53,825 nt of DNA from JAKVBH01 sp049800955 (GCF_049800955.1 NZ_JBNAGA010000008.1:1-53825), one strand, 5' to 3'; shown: positions 15,515 to 24,087, numbered from the stretch's first letter. Notes: generated from the letters alone by a model not told the origin. Numbers and translations: made by a program.

Positions 15515-15922
15515 ATGCATTTCATCGAAGAACCGAAACTGACCCACGGCGCCGTCATGGCCATGCTGACGGCTGCTATCGCGCAGGCGGAGACATCCGG
15601 ACAGCCACAATGCATTGTGATTGTGGATGCAAGCGGCGCCTTGTTGGGGCAAATCCGAATGACCGGGGCAAAATTCCTCAGCCTGAAAAGTGCCCTTGCC
15701 AAAGCGCGTACCGCTGCGTCCATCCGGACGCCAAGTGACGCGATCCCGGAGAATGTTCATTTGAAGATCGCAGCTGCCACCGCCGGGGACGTGACCGGGC
15801 TGGGAGGAGGCCTGCCTATTTTGCACAAGGGTCACATCGTTGGGGGCATAGGCGTCGGCTCTGGAAGTCCCGAACAGGACAAAGAGGTCGCCCAAGCGGC
15901 GCTCAATGCGCTTGCACACTAA
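15515..15922 (+). CDS. GlcG/HbpS family protein (heme-binding-like)
   Basis: 135 residues. The family includes GlcG of glycolate operons and the heme-sensing HbpS. Marks are the N-terminal pair of helices, CIVIVDASGALLGQIRM, the conserved SALAKARTAAS, and the C-terminal GGGLPILHKGHIVGGIGVGSG with PEQDKEVAQAAL. Function is not settled; members are often found next to 2-hydroxyacid and sugar-acid catabolic genes. It is the last gene of the ABC operon, 29 bp after the lactonase. Start ATG 15515 is chosen on family length; GTG 15506 is possible. A second, diverged member lies at 20927-21352. Confidence 0.85.
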   Translation: MHFIEEPKLTHGAVMAMLTAAIAQAETSGQPQCIVIVDASGALLGQIRMTGAKFLSLKSALAKARTAASIRTPSDAIPENVHLKIAAATAGDVTGLGGGLPILHKGHIVGGIGVGSGSPEQDKEVAQAALNALAH

Positions 15923-16332
15923 TAGCGCCAACCTGGCCCGACGGAGAAACATCCCGCTCCGCAACAGCCAAGACCCAACGCGTTCAAATTGGCAGCACCC
16001 GGAGAGGCAATCGCCAAAGTCTTCGTCGCTTTGAGGCCAGTTCGCTGTCCGGATAAAGCCAGTTGGGCGCATTCGATATGGCCAGCCTAGGGTAAATCAA
16101 AAAACTTCTGTTCAATTGAGAAAATTTGCTTGCTGAATGTTGGCGCCACTCAAAGCATTGAGTTCCAACAGGGTGAGCGCCTGCACAAATATTGCGCATG
16201 CTTCTCACTTGTGGGTAAGGTTCGTTTGACGGGAGTGCGGTTCAGGCCGTGGTTCCGTGTTATGAAATACGGGTTTCAAAAAAAGAAACTGCCTGATGCC
16301 CGTACAAAAATAGGCAGTTCAGGGAGAAAAAC
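15923..16332. other. 410-bp intergenic region with leader of the taurine-type operon
   Basis: No convincing coding sequence. The second half is AT-rich (16090-16135 and 16261-16290) and must contain the promoter of the downstream ABC operon. A hairpin AACTGCCT (16287-16294) / AGGCAGTT (16312-16319) with a 17-base loop ends one base before the ribosome-binding site AGGGAGA, so it could influence translation of the binding protein. I see no known riboswitch consensus. No clear terminator follows the GlcG-like gene. Confidence 0.5.
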
Positions 16333-17340
16333 ATGAAAAATAAAACACTAGGCTTAATTGCCGGCGCGATGACCGCACTGTCCGCTTCGGCGGCCTTTGC
16401 AGAAGGTCACGGCGAAATCACAGTTGCCTATTTCCTCGAGTGGCCAATGCCGATGATGGCTGCAAAAGCGTCCGGCGCATATGACGAAGCGCTCGGCATG
16501 AAGGTCAACTGGGTCTCTTTTGAAACCGGGACAGCCATGTCCGCGGCAATGGCATCCGGCGACGTACAGATCGCACTGAGCCAAGGTGTGCCGCCTTTCG
16601 TGGTTGCTGCATCCGGCGGTCAAGACATTCAGGTTGTTGACGTGGCTGTAAGCTATTCGGACAACGACAATTGTGTCGTGCACGCCGACCTGGAAATCGA
16701 CAAGATGTCGGCCGGCGAGCTGGCAGGCAAAAAAGTGGCCGTGCCTCTCGGAACCGCCGCTCACTACGGCTTCCTGCGTCAGATGGATCACTTCGGCGTA
16801 TCCCTCGATAGCCTGTCCATCGTTGACATGCCTCCGCCCGAAGGCGCGAATGCGCTGGGTCAAAAGGCTGTTGATTTTGCCTGTGGTTACGGTGGTGGTC
16901 TGGCGTCCATGAAGGAATATGGCGACGTTCTGCTGACAGGGGCCGAGAAAGAAGACCTTGGTATCCTCGTGTTTGACGTGACATCCGCACCTGCTGACTT
17001 CATTGCAGAAAACGGCGATATCGTTGCCAAGTTCCTGAAAGTGACAGCTGACGCCAACGCCGAATGGAACACCAACCCAACAGACGAGATGCTCGCAGTT
17101 ATTGCTGAGCAATCTGGTATGGACATGGACGCTGCGAAGAGCGCCATCTCAACGATGAAGTTCCCCTCCATCGAAGAACAGCTTTCCGACAAGTGGTTCG
17201 GCGGCGCGGCTGCTCCTTTCATGAAAGGCGTTGCAGACGTCTTCGTGGGTGCAGGCTCCATCGACAGCGCGCTGGACAGCTATGAAGGTGCGATCAACAC
17301 CGGCCCGCTGGAAGCAGCCAAAGCCATGAGCAGCATGTAA
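16333..17340 (+). CDS. Taurine-type ABC transporter substrate-binding protein (TauA-like)
   Basis: 335 residues. Periplasmic receptor of the nitrate/sulfonate/taurine class. The signal peptide ends ALSASAAFA before EGHGEITVAYFLEWPMPMM. The mature part shows GTAMSAAMASGDVQIALSQGVPPFVVAA and GKKVAVPLGTAAHYGFLRQ, which resemble roseobacter taurine receptors as I remember them. The ligand is probably taurine or a related small amino-sulfonate, though specificity cannot be proven from sequence. Start: ATG 16333 with AGGGAGA upstream. It leads an operon with an ATPase, a permease and an FAD oxidoreductase. A hairpin follows the stop. Confidence 0.88.
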   Translation: MKNKTLGLIAGAMTALSASAAFAEGHGEITVAYFLEWPMPMMAAKASGAYDEALGMKVNWVSFETGTAMSAAMASGDVQIALSQGVPPFVVAASGGQDIQVVDVAVSYSDNDNCVVHADLEIDKMSAGELAGKKVAVPLGTAAHYGFLRQMDHFGVSLDSLSIVDMPPPEGANALGQKAVDFACGYGGGLASMKEYGDVLLTGAEKEDLGILVFDVTSAPADFIAENGDIVAKFLKVTADANAEWNTNPTDEMLAVIAEQSGMDMDAAKSAISTMKFPSIEEQLSDKWFGGAAAPFMKGVADVFVGAGSIDSALDSYEGAINTGPLEAAKAMSSM

Positions 17341-17358
17341 TTTAGCGCTTTAGCTCCC

Positions 17359-17385
17359 GAACCCGGCATCACACTTGCCGGGTTC
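17359..17385 (+). terminator. Intercistronic hairpin after the tauA-like gene
   Basis: GAACCCGGC pairs with GCCGGGTTC in a perfect 9-bp stem with a 9-base loop, 18 bp after the stop codon and about 60 bp before the ATPase gene. No T-run follows. It probably allows only partial read-through or protects the upstream mRNA, giving more receptor than ATPase. Confidence 0.65.
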
Positions 17386-17444
17386 ACTCAAAAACGTGGC
17401 AAGAATAGCCACGAAAAACTTCCAAACAAAGCGGGGAACATACG

Positions 17445-18251
17445 GTGTCTGGCCTATCCATACAGAATTTGTCGATGCGTTTTGAGCTTCCCAACGGCGG
17501 GGCAGTACAAGCGCTTCAGGACGTCTCTCTCGATCTGAAAGAGGGAGAGCTGATGTCTGTTCTCGGGCCCTCTGGCTGCGGGAAGACGACCCTTCTCAAT
17601 ATTGTGGCGGGCTTTCTGGCCCAGACCAGTGGCAAGCTGGAAATGAATGGCCACGAGATCACCGGGCCCGATGCCGAACGCGGCATGGTATTTCAAAAAG
17701 GCGCTTTGTTCGAATGGATGTCCGTGCGGGATAACGTAGGCTTTGGGCCTTCGATGAAAGGCATGCCGAAGGGCGAGAAGGCTGAGATCGTCGATCACTT
17801 GCTTGACGTTGTCGGCCTGCAGGAATTCAAGGAAAAAGCGGTTTACGAACTATCCGGCGGCATGCAGCAGCGCGTGGCGCTTGCGCGATGCCTTGCCAAC
17901 GATCCCGACGTGATTTTGATGGACGAGCCCCTCGGCGCGCTTGACGCGCTGACGCGCGAAAAGATGCAAAGCCTCGTTCTCAAGCTTTGGAAAGAGACAG
18001 GCAAAACGATCATCTTGATCACGCACTCCGTTGAAGAAGCCCTGCTTTTAGGCGAACGGCTTCTCGTCATGGCACCCCGGCCTGGTCGGATTCACAAGGA
18101 ATACCGGCTGCCGTTTGCTGAGCTTGGCGTTGGCGCAGATTTGCGTGAGGTTAAGAAACACCCGGATTTTGGGCCCAAACGCGATGAGATTCTCGCGATG
18201 ATCTGGGACATGGAAGAAGAAATCATGGGACGTACGGAGAACGCACAATGA
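17445..18251 (+). CDS. Taurine-type ABC transporter ATP-binding protein (TauB-like)
   Basis: 268 residues. Cytoplasmic ATPase: Walker A GPSGCGKTT, Q-loop VFQKGALFEWM, signature LSGGMQQRVALARCL, Walker B VILMDEPLGALD and switch histidine in LITHSVEEALLLGERL. The EWMSVRDNVGFG block and the end GRIHKEYRLPF are typical of the taurine/nitrate/sulfonate class. Start: GTG 17445 with GCGGGGA upstream. Its stop overlaps the permease start as ATGA, so the two are translationally coupled. The last 30 residues extend beyond the core ATPase fold. Confidence 0.93.
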   Translation: MSGLSIQNLSMRFELPNGGAVQALQDVSLDLKEGELMSVLGPSGCGKTTLLNIVAGFLAQTSGKLEMNGHEITGPDAERGMVFQKGALFEWMSVRDNVGFGPSMKGMPKGEKAEIVDHLLDVVGLQEFKEKAVYELSGGMQQRVALARCLANDPDVILMDEPLGALDALTREKMQSLVLKLWKETGKTIILITHSVEEALLLGERLLVMAPRPGRIHKEYRLPFAELGVGADLREVKKHPDFGPKRDEILAMIWDMEEEIMGRTENAQ

Positions 18252-19525
18252 CCGGTCTTTTCGTTCTCGCAATCTACGTCGGCGTTTTTGTCGCTGCGTA
18301 TTTCATCGTCACCAAAGTCATCGCGAAAGCGACCGTCAAAGACTACACATCCTTGAAGACAGTGACCTTCGGCGACGAAAGCGCTGTGCGCCCCAATCGC
18401 TGGGCCGGGATTATCTCGATCCTGACACTGTTTCTGATCTGGGGCATGTTCACCGGCTCCGCACTTCTTCCCAAATTCCTGCATGCGCCCGCGCCCTTCG
18501 TCGGCACGCTCGAATTCAACTACACGGCCGAGGCGGAAGACGGATCGCGCGACGACGGGACGGTCACCGTTCTGGTGCACCCGCGTGAAGAATCTCCCGA
18601 TGCGCCTGAGGTTGAAGCCGGCGACGGCTTTGCAAAGAACGACAGCGCAGCGATTGCGATGTGGCGGACAGGTCTGGTCCGCGTGGACCGAAACGATGAC
18701 ATCACCAAGGGCGATGGCGCGCGTGTTGTGGCGATCAATGGTCAAGCCATCGCGCCTGGCGAGACCGTTGCCATCGACAATGCCACTGTGACCCTTTCCG
18801 ACAAGGGCACGCCCAACGTTGCCCCCTATCGCGGCTGGCAAATGGAGCCGCTCTACCTGCCGCCACCGGAGCAGGTCTGGAGCCGTACAGTGCAGGTCGT
18901 GCAGGAAGGCTTTCGAAACTTTACCCTTCTGCAACACCTGGGATATTCGCTGTTCCGCGTGATCGCCGGCTTCTTCTTTGGAGCCTTGGTCGGGATCCCG
19001 CTTGGCTATGCCATGGGTCTGAGCAACTGGTTCCGCGGATGGTTTGACCCAATCGTCGAGTTCATGCGCCCGGTGCCACCGCTTGCGCTGATCCCGCTCG
19101 TCATCATCTGGTTCGGCATTGGCGAGACGGGTAAAATCATCCTTCTGTTCCTCGCTGCGCTCTGGATTATGGCGATTGCGGCGCGGTCCGGTGTGTCCGG
19201 TGTGAACATCTCCAAAGTGCACGCCGCCTACTCCCTTGGGGCCAGCAAGGCGCAAATCATGCGACATGTCATCGTGCCGAACTCGCTGCCTGAAATATTT
19301 ACGGGCGCGCGGGTCGCCATGGGCGTGTGCTGGGGCACCGTTGTCGCGGCGGAGCTTGTGGCGGCAGAGCAGGGGGCAGGTATGATGATCATGGTTGCGT
19401 CCCGCTTCCAGAACACAGACATCGTGATCCTCGGCATCTTGCTGATTGGCATCATCGGGTTCGGAATTGATATGCTCATGCGATATGCAGAGCGCCTGCT
19501 TGTTCCATGGAAAGGCAAGGCGTGA
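18248..19525 (+). CDS. Taurine-type ABC transporter permease with long N-terminal extension (TauC-like)
   Basis: 425 residues, about 150 longer than standard TauC. Residues from about 220 form the usual permease, with GYSLFRVIAGFFFGALVGIPLGYAMG and the EAA-type loop SLGASKAQIMRHVIVPNSLPEI. The extension holds two membrane helices (about 4-24 and 53-74) and then about 130 mostly soluble, acidic residues (NYTAEAEDGSRDDGTVTVLV to ISKGDGARVVAING-like segments) predicted to lie outside the membrane. It may be an extra docking domain for the binding protein. The ATG overlaps the ATPase stop. A terminator follows. Confidence 0.88.
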   Translation: MTGLFVLAIYVGVFVAAYFIVTKVIAKATVKDYTSLKTVTFGDESAVRPNRWAGIISILTLFLIWGMFTGSALLPKFLHAPAPFVGTLEFNYTAEAEDGSRDDGTVTVLVHPREESPDAPEVEAGDGFAKNDSAAIAMWRTGLVRVDRNDDITKGDGARVVAINGQAIAPGETVAIDNATVTLSDKGTPNVAPYRGWQMEPLYLPPPEQVWSRTVQVVQEGFRNFTLLQHLGYSLFRVIAGFFFGALVGIPLGYAMGLSNWFRGWFDPIVEFMRPVPPLALIPLVIIWFGIGETGKIILLFLAALWIMAIAARSGVSGVNISKVHAAYSLGASKAQIMRHVIVPNSLPEIFTGARVAMGVCWGTVVAAELVAAEQGAGMMIMVASRFQNTDIVILGILLIGIIGFGIDMLMRYAERLLVPWKGKA

Positions 19526-19547
19526 CGCTTCGCACGAGACACGGATC

Positions 19548-19567
19548 AAGGCCCCTTCGGGGGCCTT
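19548..19567 (+). terminator. Hairpin terminator after the taurine-type permease gene
   Basis: AAGGCCCC, loop TTCG, GGGGCCTT: a perfect 8-bp stem with a stable UUCG tetraloop, 22 bp after the stop codon. It is followed by ATCACTTCC rather than a clean T-run, so termination may be partial, with read-through into the FAD oxidoreductase gene 22 bp further on. Confidence 0.75.
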
Positions 19568-19589
19568 ATCACTTCCTGGATGACGACGC

Positions 19590-20885
19590 ATGACCCAACT
19601 TCTGACAGATGAAATTCACTGGCGTGTCACAGCTGAGCCTGCACCCGCGATTGACCCCCTCACAGATGCACTGGACGTTGATGTGCTCATCGTCGGCGCG
19701 GGCCTGACAGGGTGCCGAACGGCACTCGGGCTCGCAGACAAAGGGGTCTCAGTGGCGGTGGTCGACAGCCAGGACATCGGATTTGGGGCATCGGGCCGCA
19801 GCGGTGGTCAATGCAATCCGATCTGGCGCAAGACCCCGCAGGAGCTCAAGGAACTGCTCGGTCAAACGCACGGCGAGACCCTTGTCCAAACCACTCTGCG
19901 CGCGGCCGATGATCTTTTCGCAGATATTCGGACCTTCGACATTCAATGCGATGCGGTCCAGGCCGGGTGGGTCCAGGCGGCCCACACACGCAAGGCCGTG
20001 CGAAATATGCGCCGCCTAGGTGAGGCCTGGGCCGAAGCCGGGGCGGACATTCAGGAACTCACAGGCAATGCTGTTGAAGCGGCCAGCGGTTCACCTGCCT
20101 ATCAGTGGGCGCTCCGCCATGCAGCAGGTGGCCATGTTCATCCTCTTTCCCTGACAAGGGGATACGCAGAAGCCGCCATGGCGCGCGGTGCGTTGTTCTT
20201 CCGAGATACGCCTGTCACGACTCTTGAGCGCAAAGACGGAAAATGGCAGGCTCAAACCCCTCGAGGACGAGTTACAGCCGAAAACGTCGTGTTGACCACA
20301 AATGCCTATACAACAGACGTTTGGCCCGGCCTCAAACAGACATTTCACCCGCTGGTCAGCATTTCCATCGTAACCGAACCTCTATCTGAGGATCAGCAAC
20401 GCAGCGTATTGCCGGGCTCGGTCACGATCTCGGATTCCCGCCTCGCTATCTATTATGCGCGCTATGATCGGGACAATCGCCTTGTGTTCGGATGCGTCGG
20501 GAGCACCGATCATGTGGACCCGCTCGGATTCAATCGCCTCCGCGCGGGCCTTCAAACCGTCTTTCCGCAGATCGCGTCTATCAGAATCGTTCGGAAATGG
20601 GCCGGCCGCATTGCGGTTACCCCGGAGATGATGCCCCATCTGCACGAACCTGCACCGGGTGTGCTGGCCGGGCTCGGGTTCAGCGGGCGCGGCATCGCTA
20701 TGACGTCCGTTATGGGACGAACGCTCTCCAAGAAGCTTTTGGGCACGCCCGTTAGCGAGCTGCCGTTTCCTGTACAGCCGATCCAACCGATCCCGATGCA
20801 TGGGCTGACGCGCCGCCTCATTCCACTGGCCGCGCCTGCAATGACGCTCAAAGACAAGTTCGACAGTTTGGTGAGCCGCCCATAA
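19590..20885 (+). CDS. FAD-dependent oxidoreductase (DAO family, amine/amino acid oxidase-like)
   Basis: 431 residues. The FAD-binding motif VDVLIVGAGLTGCRTALGLADKG lies near residue 30, followed by the motif GFGASGRSGGQCNP typical of the DAO family members that act on amines (gamma-glutamylputrescine oxidase, taurine dehydrogenase large subunit). The substrate domain includes RYDRDNRLVFGCVGS, and the C-terminal flavin loop GVLAGLGFSGRGIAMTSVMG is present. Downstream of a taurine-type transporter the obvious reading is a TauY-like taurine dehydrogenase, but no small TauX subunit and no Xsc are seen on the plasmid. It could also be an amine oxidase acting alone. It converges on the GlcG-like gene with a bidirectional terminator between. 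Confidence 0.85.
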   Translation: MTQLLTDEIHWRVTAEPAPAIDPLTDALDVDVLIVGAGLTGCRTALGLADKGVSVAVVDSQDIGFGASGRSGGQCNPIWRKTPQELKELLGQTHGETLVQTTLRAADDLFADIRTFDIQCDAVQAGWVQAAHTRKAVRNMRRLGEAWAEAGADIQELTGNAVEAASGSPAYQWALRHAAGGHVHPLSLTRGYAEAAMARGALFFRDTPVTTLERKDGKWQAQTPRGRVTAENVVLTTNAYTTDVWPGLKQTFHPLVSISIVTEPLSEDQQRSVLPGSVTISDSRLAIYYARYDRDNRLVFGCVGSTDHVDPLGFNRLRAGLQTVFPQIASIRIVRKWAGRIAVTPEMMPHLHEPAPGVLAGLGFSGRGIAMTSVMGRTLSKKLLGTPVSELPFPVQPIQPIPMHGLTRRLIPLAAPAMTLKDKFDSLVSRP

Positions 20886-20891
20886 GGTGTC

Positions 20892-20916
20892 TCAGGGTCA
20901 ATTTACATAACCCTGA
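20892..20916. terminator. Bidirectional terminator between convergent genes
   Basis: TCAGGGT (20892-20898) pairs with ACCCTGA (20910-20916) across an 11-base AT-rich loop. It lies in the 41-bp gap between the convergent FAD oxidoreductase and GlcG-like genes, with a T-rich stretch at 20926-20929 on the plus side. Confidence 0.6.
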
Positions 20917-20926
20917 TTACGGGCTT

Positions 20927-21352
20927 TTATCCACCGTCTGCTGTGAAGCCGGATTTCTCAATAGCGGCAATGGCACAGGCCTCATCATTGTCAGATGTAT
21001 CCCCTGTCACGCCAACCGCACCGATGATGACACCATCCTGTTTGATCAATACCCCGCCCGCAACCGGCACAAGGGAACCGTTGGATAGACCATTCATGGC
21101 CTGAATGAAAAACGGCTCAACCTTCGCACGCTCAAACAACGCCCGCGATCCGAGCCCTAACGAAACGGCGCCGCGCGCTTTGCCTTGGGCGATTTCAGGG
21201 CGCAATGTGCTGGTGCCATCTTCGCGTGCCAGCGCCACGAGAAAACCACCCGCATCCAATACTGCCACGGTCAGCGGCTTCAGCCCACGCTCCTGGCGCA
21301 ACAGGATACAATCGTCGATGATGGTTTGAGCTTGGCTCAGGGTCAGTGTCAT
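20927..21352 (-). CDS. GlcG/HbpS family protein (second copy)
   Basis: 141 residues. It has the GlcG pattern LSQAQTIIDDCILL, VAVLDAGGFLVALAREDG, ARGAVSLGLGSR and the C-terminal VPVAGGVLIKQDGVIIGAVGVTG with SDNDEACAIAAI. Members of this family accompany glycolate oxidase genes, and here a glycolate-oxidase-like FAD/Fe-S enzyme lies in the divergent arm. It is diverged from the copy at 15515. It is the last gene of the minus-strand TRAP operon, 33 bp after the crotonase-like gene. Start: ATG 21352 with GAGGA upstream. Confidence 0.85.
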   Translation of the reverse strand: MTLTLSQAQTIIDDCILLRQERGLKPLTVAVLDAGGFLVALAREDGTSTLRPEIAQGKARGAVSLGLGSRALFERAKVEPFFIQAMNGLSNGSLVPVAGGVLIKQDGVIIGAVGVTGDTSDNDEACAIAAIEKSGFTADGG

Positions 21353-21385
21353 AAAGGTTGTCCTCAGGTTCTCTTTGGAAATGGA

Positions 21386-22168
21386 TTAGCGGCCAGTCCA
21401 CTTGGGTTTGCTCTTGCTCAGGAAGGCTTCCATACCAATCCGGAAATCCTCGCTCATGTAGCAAGACGTGATGATATCGGCATCATCGACATTGATAGCA
21501 GCGCGATTGCGGCGCATGGCTTCCTTGGTGGCGCGAAGCGTCAAAGGCGCCATTGCTCCGACATGCGCTGCAAGATCTTTCGCACGCTCCAATAGCGCCG
21601 CGTCATCGGTGAGGACTTCGCTCACCAATCCGACGCGAAGCGCTTCTTCAGCCTCTATCAGACGCGCCGTGAAAATGACTTCGCGCACGCGCCCCGCACC
21701 GAGAAGCTCGGTCAGTCGCGCCAGGTTTGCAGCCGCAAGGCAATTGCCCAGCGTGCGCGCGATGGGGAAGCCAAACTTCAGGCTGGACGAGGCGATACGG
21801 ATGTCACAGGCCGCCGCAATGGAAGCACCGCCCCCTGTGCAGGCGCCATTGAGCGCAGCAATTGTTGGCACAGGGCAGCGCTCGACTGCTTCGAGAACCT
21901 GATCAATCTGCGCCTCGTAATCCAGCGCATCCTGTTCCGTTTCGAAGGCGCGAAACTGTGTCATGTCTGTTCCCGCGGCAAAGGCCTTACCCCCTGCCCC
22001 GGAGATCACCATTGCCCGCACGCTGCCATCCAATGGAACGGTTTTACACAGCTCAGCCAACCGATTGTACATCGCGAAAGTCAGAGCGTTGCGCGCCTGT
22101 GGCCTGTGAAACGTGACCCAGAGGATCCCTTCCTCCAGGACTTCGTTGATTTCAGAAACATTGTTCAT
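21386..22168 (-). CDS. Enoyl-CoA hydratase/isomerase (crotonase) superfamily protein, catalytic glutamates replaced
   Basis: 260 residues with the crotonase fold: VTFHRPQARNALTFAM, the oxyanion-hole segment GAGGKAFAAGTDM, and PTIAALNGACTGGGASIAAACDIRIAS. In true enoyl-CoA hydratases one catalytic Glu follows the GGG (GGGxE) and the second sits in a PE motif. Here those positions read GGGAS and FGFPI, so neither Glu is present. The oxyanion hole is kept, so it probably catalyses another CoA-thioester reaction such as isomerisation, decarboxylation or lyase chemistry. Start: ATG 22168 overlapping the DctM stop (ATGA). Its place inside a TRAP operon suggests that the imported acid is handled as a CoA ester. 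Confidence 0.85.
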   Translation of the reverse strand: MNNVSEINEVLEEGILWVTFHRPQARNALTFAMYNRLAELCKTVPLDGSVRAMVISGAGGKAFAAGTDMTQFRAFETEQDALDYEAQIDQVLEAVERCPVPTIAALNGACTGGGASIAAACDIRIASSSLKFGFPIARTLGNCLAAANLARLTELLGAGRVREVIFTARLIEAEEALRVGLVSEVLTDDAALLERAKDLAAHVGAMAPLTLRATKEAMRRNRAAINVDDADIITSCYMSEDFRIGMEAFLSKSKPKWTGR

Positions 22169-23445
22169 CGATAAAAGTACTCTACGAGGAACATAGGCAC
22201 GGACGGCACATAAGTGCAGATCATCAGGACCGTCAGCAACACGCCCACGAAATAGACATTAACCTTCGACACTTCCCAGATGTTTGCCCTGGCCACGGAA
22301 CAGGCGGTTATCAAAACCGAGGCCACCGGTGGTGTCTGTTGACCAATCGCGAGGTTCAACGTCACCACAAGGCCAAAGTGCACCGGATCAATGCCTGCAG
22401 CCGTTATCAAAGGAATGACAATCGGGATCACGAGGATGATCGCTGCGGCAGAATGCAGAAAGAACCCAACGATCAGGAAGAAGAAATTGAGGATCAGCAG
22501 GATCATCCATTGTTGCGACGTGATGGACAGGATCCCCTCGGCCAGTTGCTGCGGGATCTGGGCGCGGGTCAGAAACCCGCCCATCAAAACAGAAGCCGCG
22601 ACGAGCAACATGACGACCGCCGTCTGAATACCGCCATCAAGCATCGCACGACGCAGATGCGCGAGATCAAGATTTCCGTACCATGCGGACACGAGCAGTG
22701 ACGCCAACACCGCAAGGCCCGCCGCTTCCGTCGCCGTGACATACCCGCCAAAGATACCGCCCAGAATGATGACAGGCAGCGAGAAAGCCGGCAGGGCATC
22801 AATGAAAGTCGATCTTAGCCGCGCGAAATCAAAGGCTGCCTCGGTCGGCAGATTGTAGCGTTTGGCAAACAGGTAGGCCACGAGCATGAGGCCCCCTGCC
22901 CCCAGCAAACCCGGGACGATCCCCGCCACGAAGAGCTGCTCGACCGACGTATTCGCCGACGCAGCGTAAAGGATCATCGGGATTGATGGCGGAATGATGA
23001 TCGCCAGTGATGCGGATGAGGACGTCACGGCCGCCGAAAACTCTTTGGAATATCCGCGCTTTTTCATTTGCGGAATGAGGATCGAGCCCATGGCCGCAAC
23101 ATCCGCAACTGCCGAGCCCGAGATCTCTGCAAAAAACAGGGAGACACCAATATTGACCATCGCCAAACCGCCGCGAATGAAGCCAATGATCGCGCTGACG
23201 AAGTTGATCAGACGATCTGTAATACCGCCCGCGTTCATGATGGCCCCCGCGAGGACAAACATCGGAATGGCAATGAGCGAGAATTTCGTGGACCCGTCGT
23301 ACATATCGAGCGCAATGGTCACGAGGCTATCGGCGCCTTCCGTGAACAAAAGCCCCAGAACACCGCACATCGCCAGAGCCACAGCAATGGGGATATTGAT
23401 GCAAATCATGAACAGCATCGAAGCGAAAATGGCAGCCATCAACAT
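22165..23445 (-). CDS. dctM: TRAP transporter large permease subunit (DctM)
   Basis: 426 residues, about 12 helices. It carries DctM features: FAEISGSAVADVAAMGSILIPQM, SSASLAIIIPPSIPMILY and the C-terminal VTLNLAIGQQTPPVASVL motif. This subunit carries ion-coupled transport of an organic acid across the inner membrane. ATG 23445 overlaps the DctQ stop (TAATG) and its own stop overlaps the crotonase-like start, so the three are coupled. The neighbouring hydroxyacid dehydrogenase and aminotransferase suggest a 2-hydroxy- or 2-oxo-acid as ligand. Confidence 0.95.
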   Translation of the reverse strand: MLMAAIFASMLFMICINIPIAVALAMCGVLGLLFTEGADSLVTIALDMYDGSTKFSLIAIPMFVLAGAIMNAGGITDRLINFVSAIIGFIRGGLAMVNIGVSLFFAEISGSAVADVAAMGSILIPQMKKRGYSKEFSAAVTSSSASLAIIIPPSIPMILYAASANTSVEQLFVAGIVPGLLGAGGLMLVAYLFAKRYNLPTEAAFDFARLRSTFIDALPAFSLPVIILGGIFGGYVTATEAAGLAVLASLLVSAWYGNLDLAHLRRAMLDGGIQTAVVMLLVAASVLMGGFLTRAQIPQQLAEGILSITSQQWMILLILNFFFLIVGFFLHSAAAIILVIPIVIPLITAAGIDPVHFGLVVTLNLAIGQQTPPVASVLITACSVARANIWEVSKVNVYFVGVLLTVLMICTYVPSVPMFLVEYFYR

Positions 23446-24011
23446 TAGACGCGATCCTTGTTCTTTTCGAGCTCGGTTTCGACCTCTTCCTCGATTTCAG
23501 CGTGCTCGAGGGAGATACCCGCCGCTGTCAATTTCAGGTAAGCGGGCAGGCTCAGCATTTGGCAAATCATGAAAAGAACAGCACCAATCGGGATGACAGA
23601 TTGCGTGAACTGGATCGGCACCCATGTCAGCGAGATAAGCGTGTCACCGGCCAGAACGTCCAACACCTGAAGACCCGCGCGTGCCATCAGGAAAAAGAAG
23701 ACGAGCACGACCGCTTCACCAAACAAAACCGCCGCAACGCGCAGTTTGTCGGGGATGGCCAGCAGAACGGAATCGAACCCGATATGCCTGCGATGCAGCG
23801 CTGCAAGCGCAGAGCCATAATAGGTGATCCAGGCCAGCATGATTGCGGCCACTTCATCATACCACGAAAAGCTTTGACCCATCAGACGCGCCAGGACCGC
23901 CATGGTCACGACCAGTGTGAGGAGGATCATAAGGGAGATCGTGATCCATTCGAGTAGCTTGCTGAACAGACGGTTGATCTGCGACAGCCTCGGGTAGGCT
24001 TCATGTTCCAT
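23445..24011 (-). CDS. dctQ: TRAP transporter small permease subunit (DctQ)
   Basis: 188 residues with four helices. WYDEVAAIMLAWITYYGSALA is the hallmark of DctQ proteins, followed by HRRHIGFDSVL. The C-terminal tail is strongly acidic (EHAEIEEEVETELEKNKDRV). I chose ATG 24011, which puts about 20 residues before the first helix; a GTG at 24050 would add 13 residues. Neither has a strong ribosome-binding site. It is separated from the DctP gene by 112 bp containing a hairpin. Confidence 0.9.
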   Translation of the reverse strand: MEHEAYPRLSQINRLFSKLLEWITISLMILLTLVVTMAVLARLMGQSFSWYDEVAAIMLAWITYYGSALAALHRRHIGFDSVLLAIPDKLRVAAVLFGEAVVLVFFFLMARAGLQVLDVLAGDTLISLTWVPIQFTQSVIPIGAVLFMICQMLSLPAYLKLTAAGISLEHAEIEEEVETELEKNKDRV

Positions 24012-24087
24012 GCCGACGGACCTGCGAAGTGAGGAGGTGATCTCCCGCACATGTCAAGCGCGGGAGGTCTCAGTTTTCGAGAACGCA

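Noticed and set aside
18092..19591. Long minus-strand open frame of 499 codons opposite the taurine-type ATPase and permease
   Set aside because: Composition is atypical (His/Arg/Asp-rich), no domain or start signal, and the plus strand holds genes with full motifs.
19590..20885. Naming the FAD oxidoreductase tauY
   Set aside because: No TauX small subunit or sulfoacetaldehyde acetyltransferase is present, so only a family-level name is supported.
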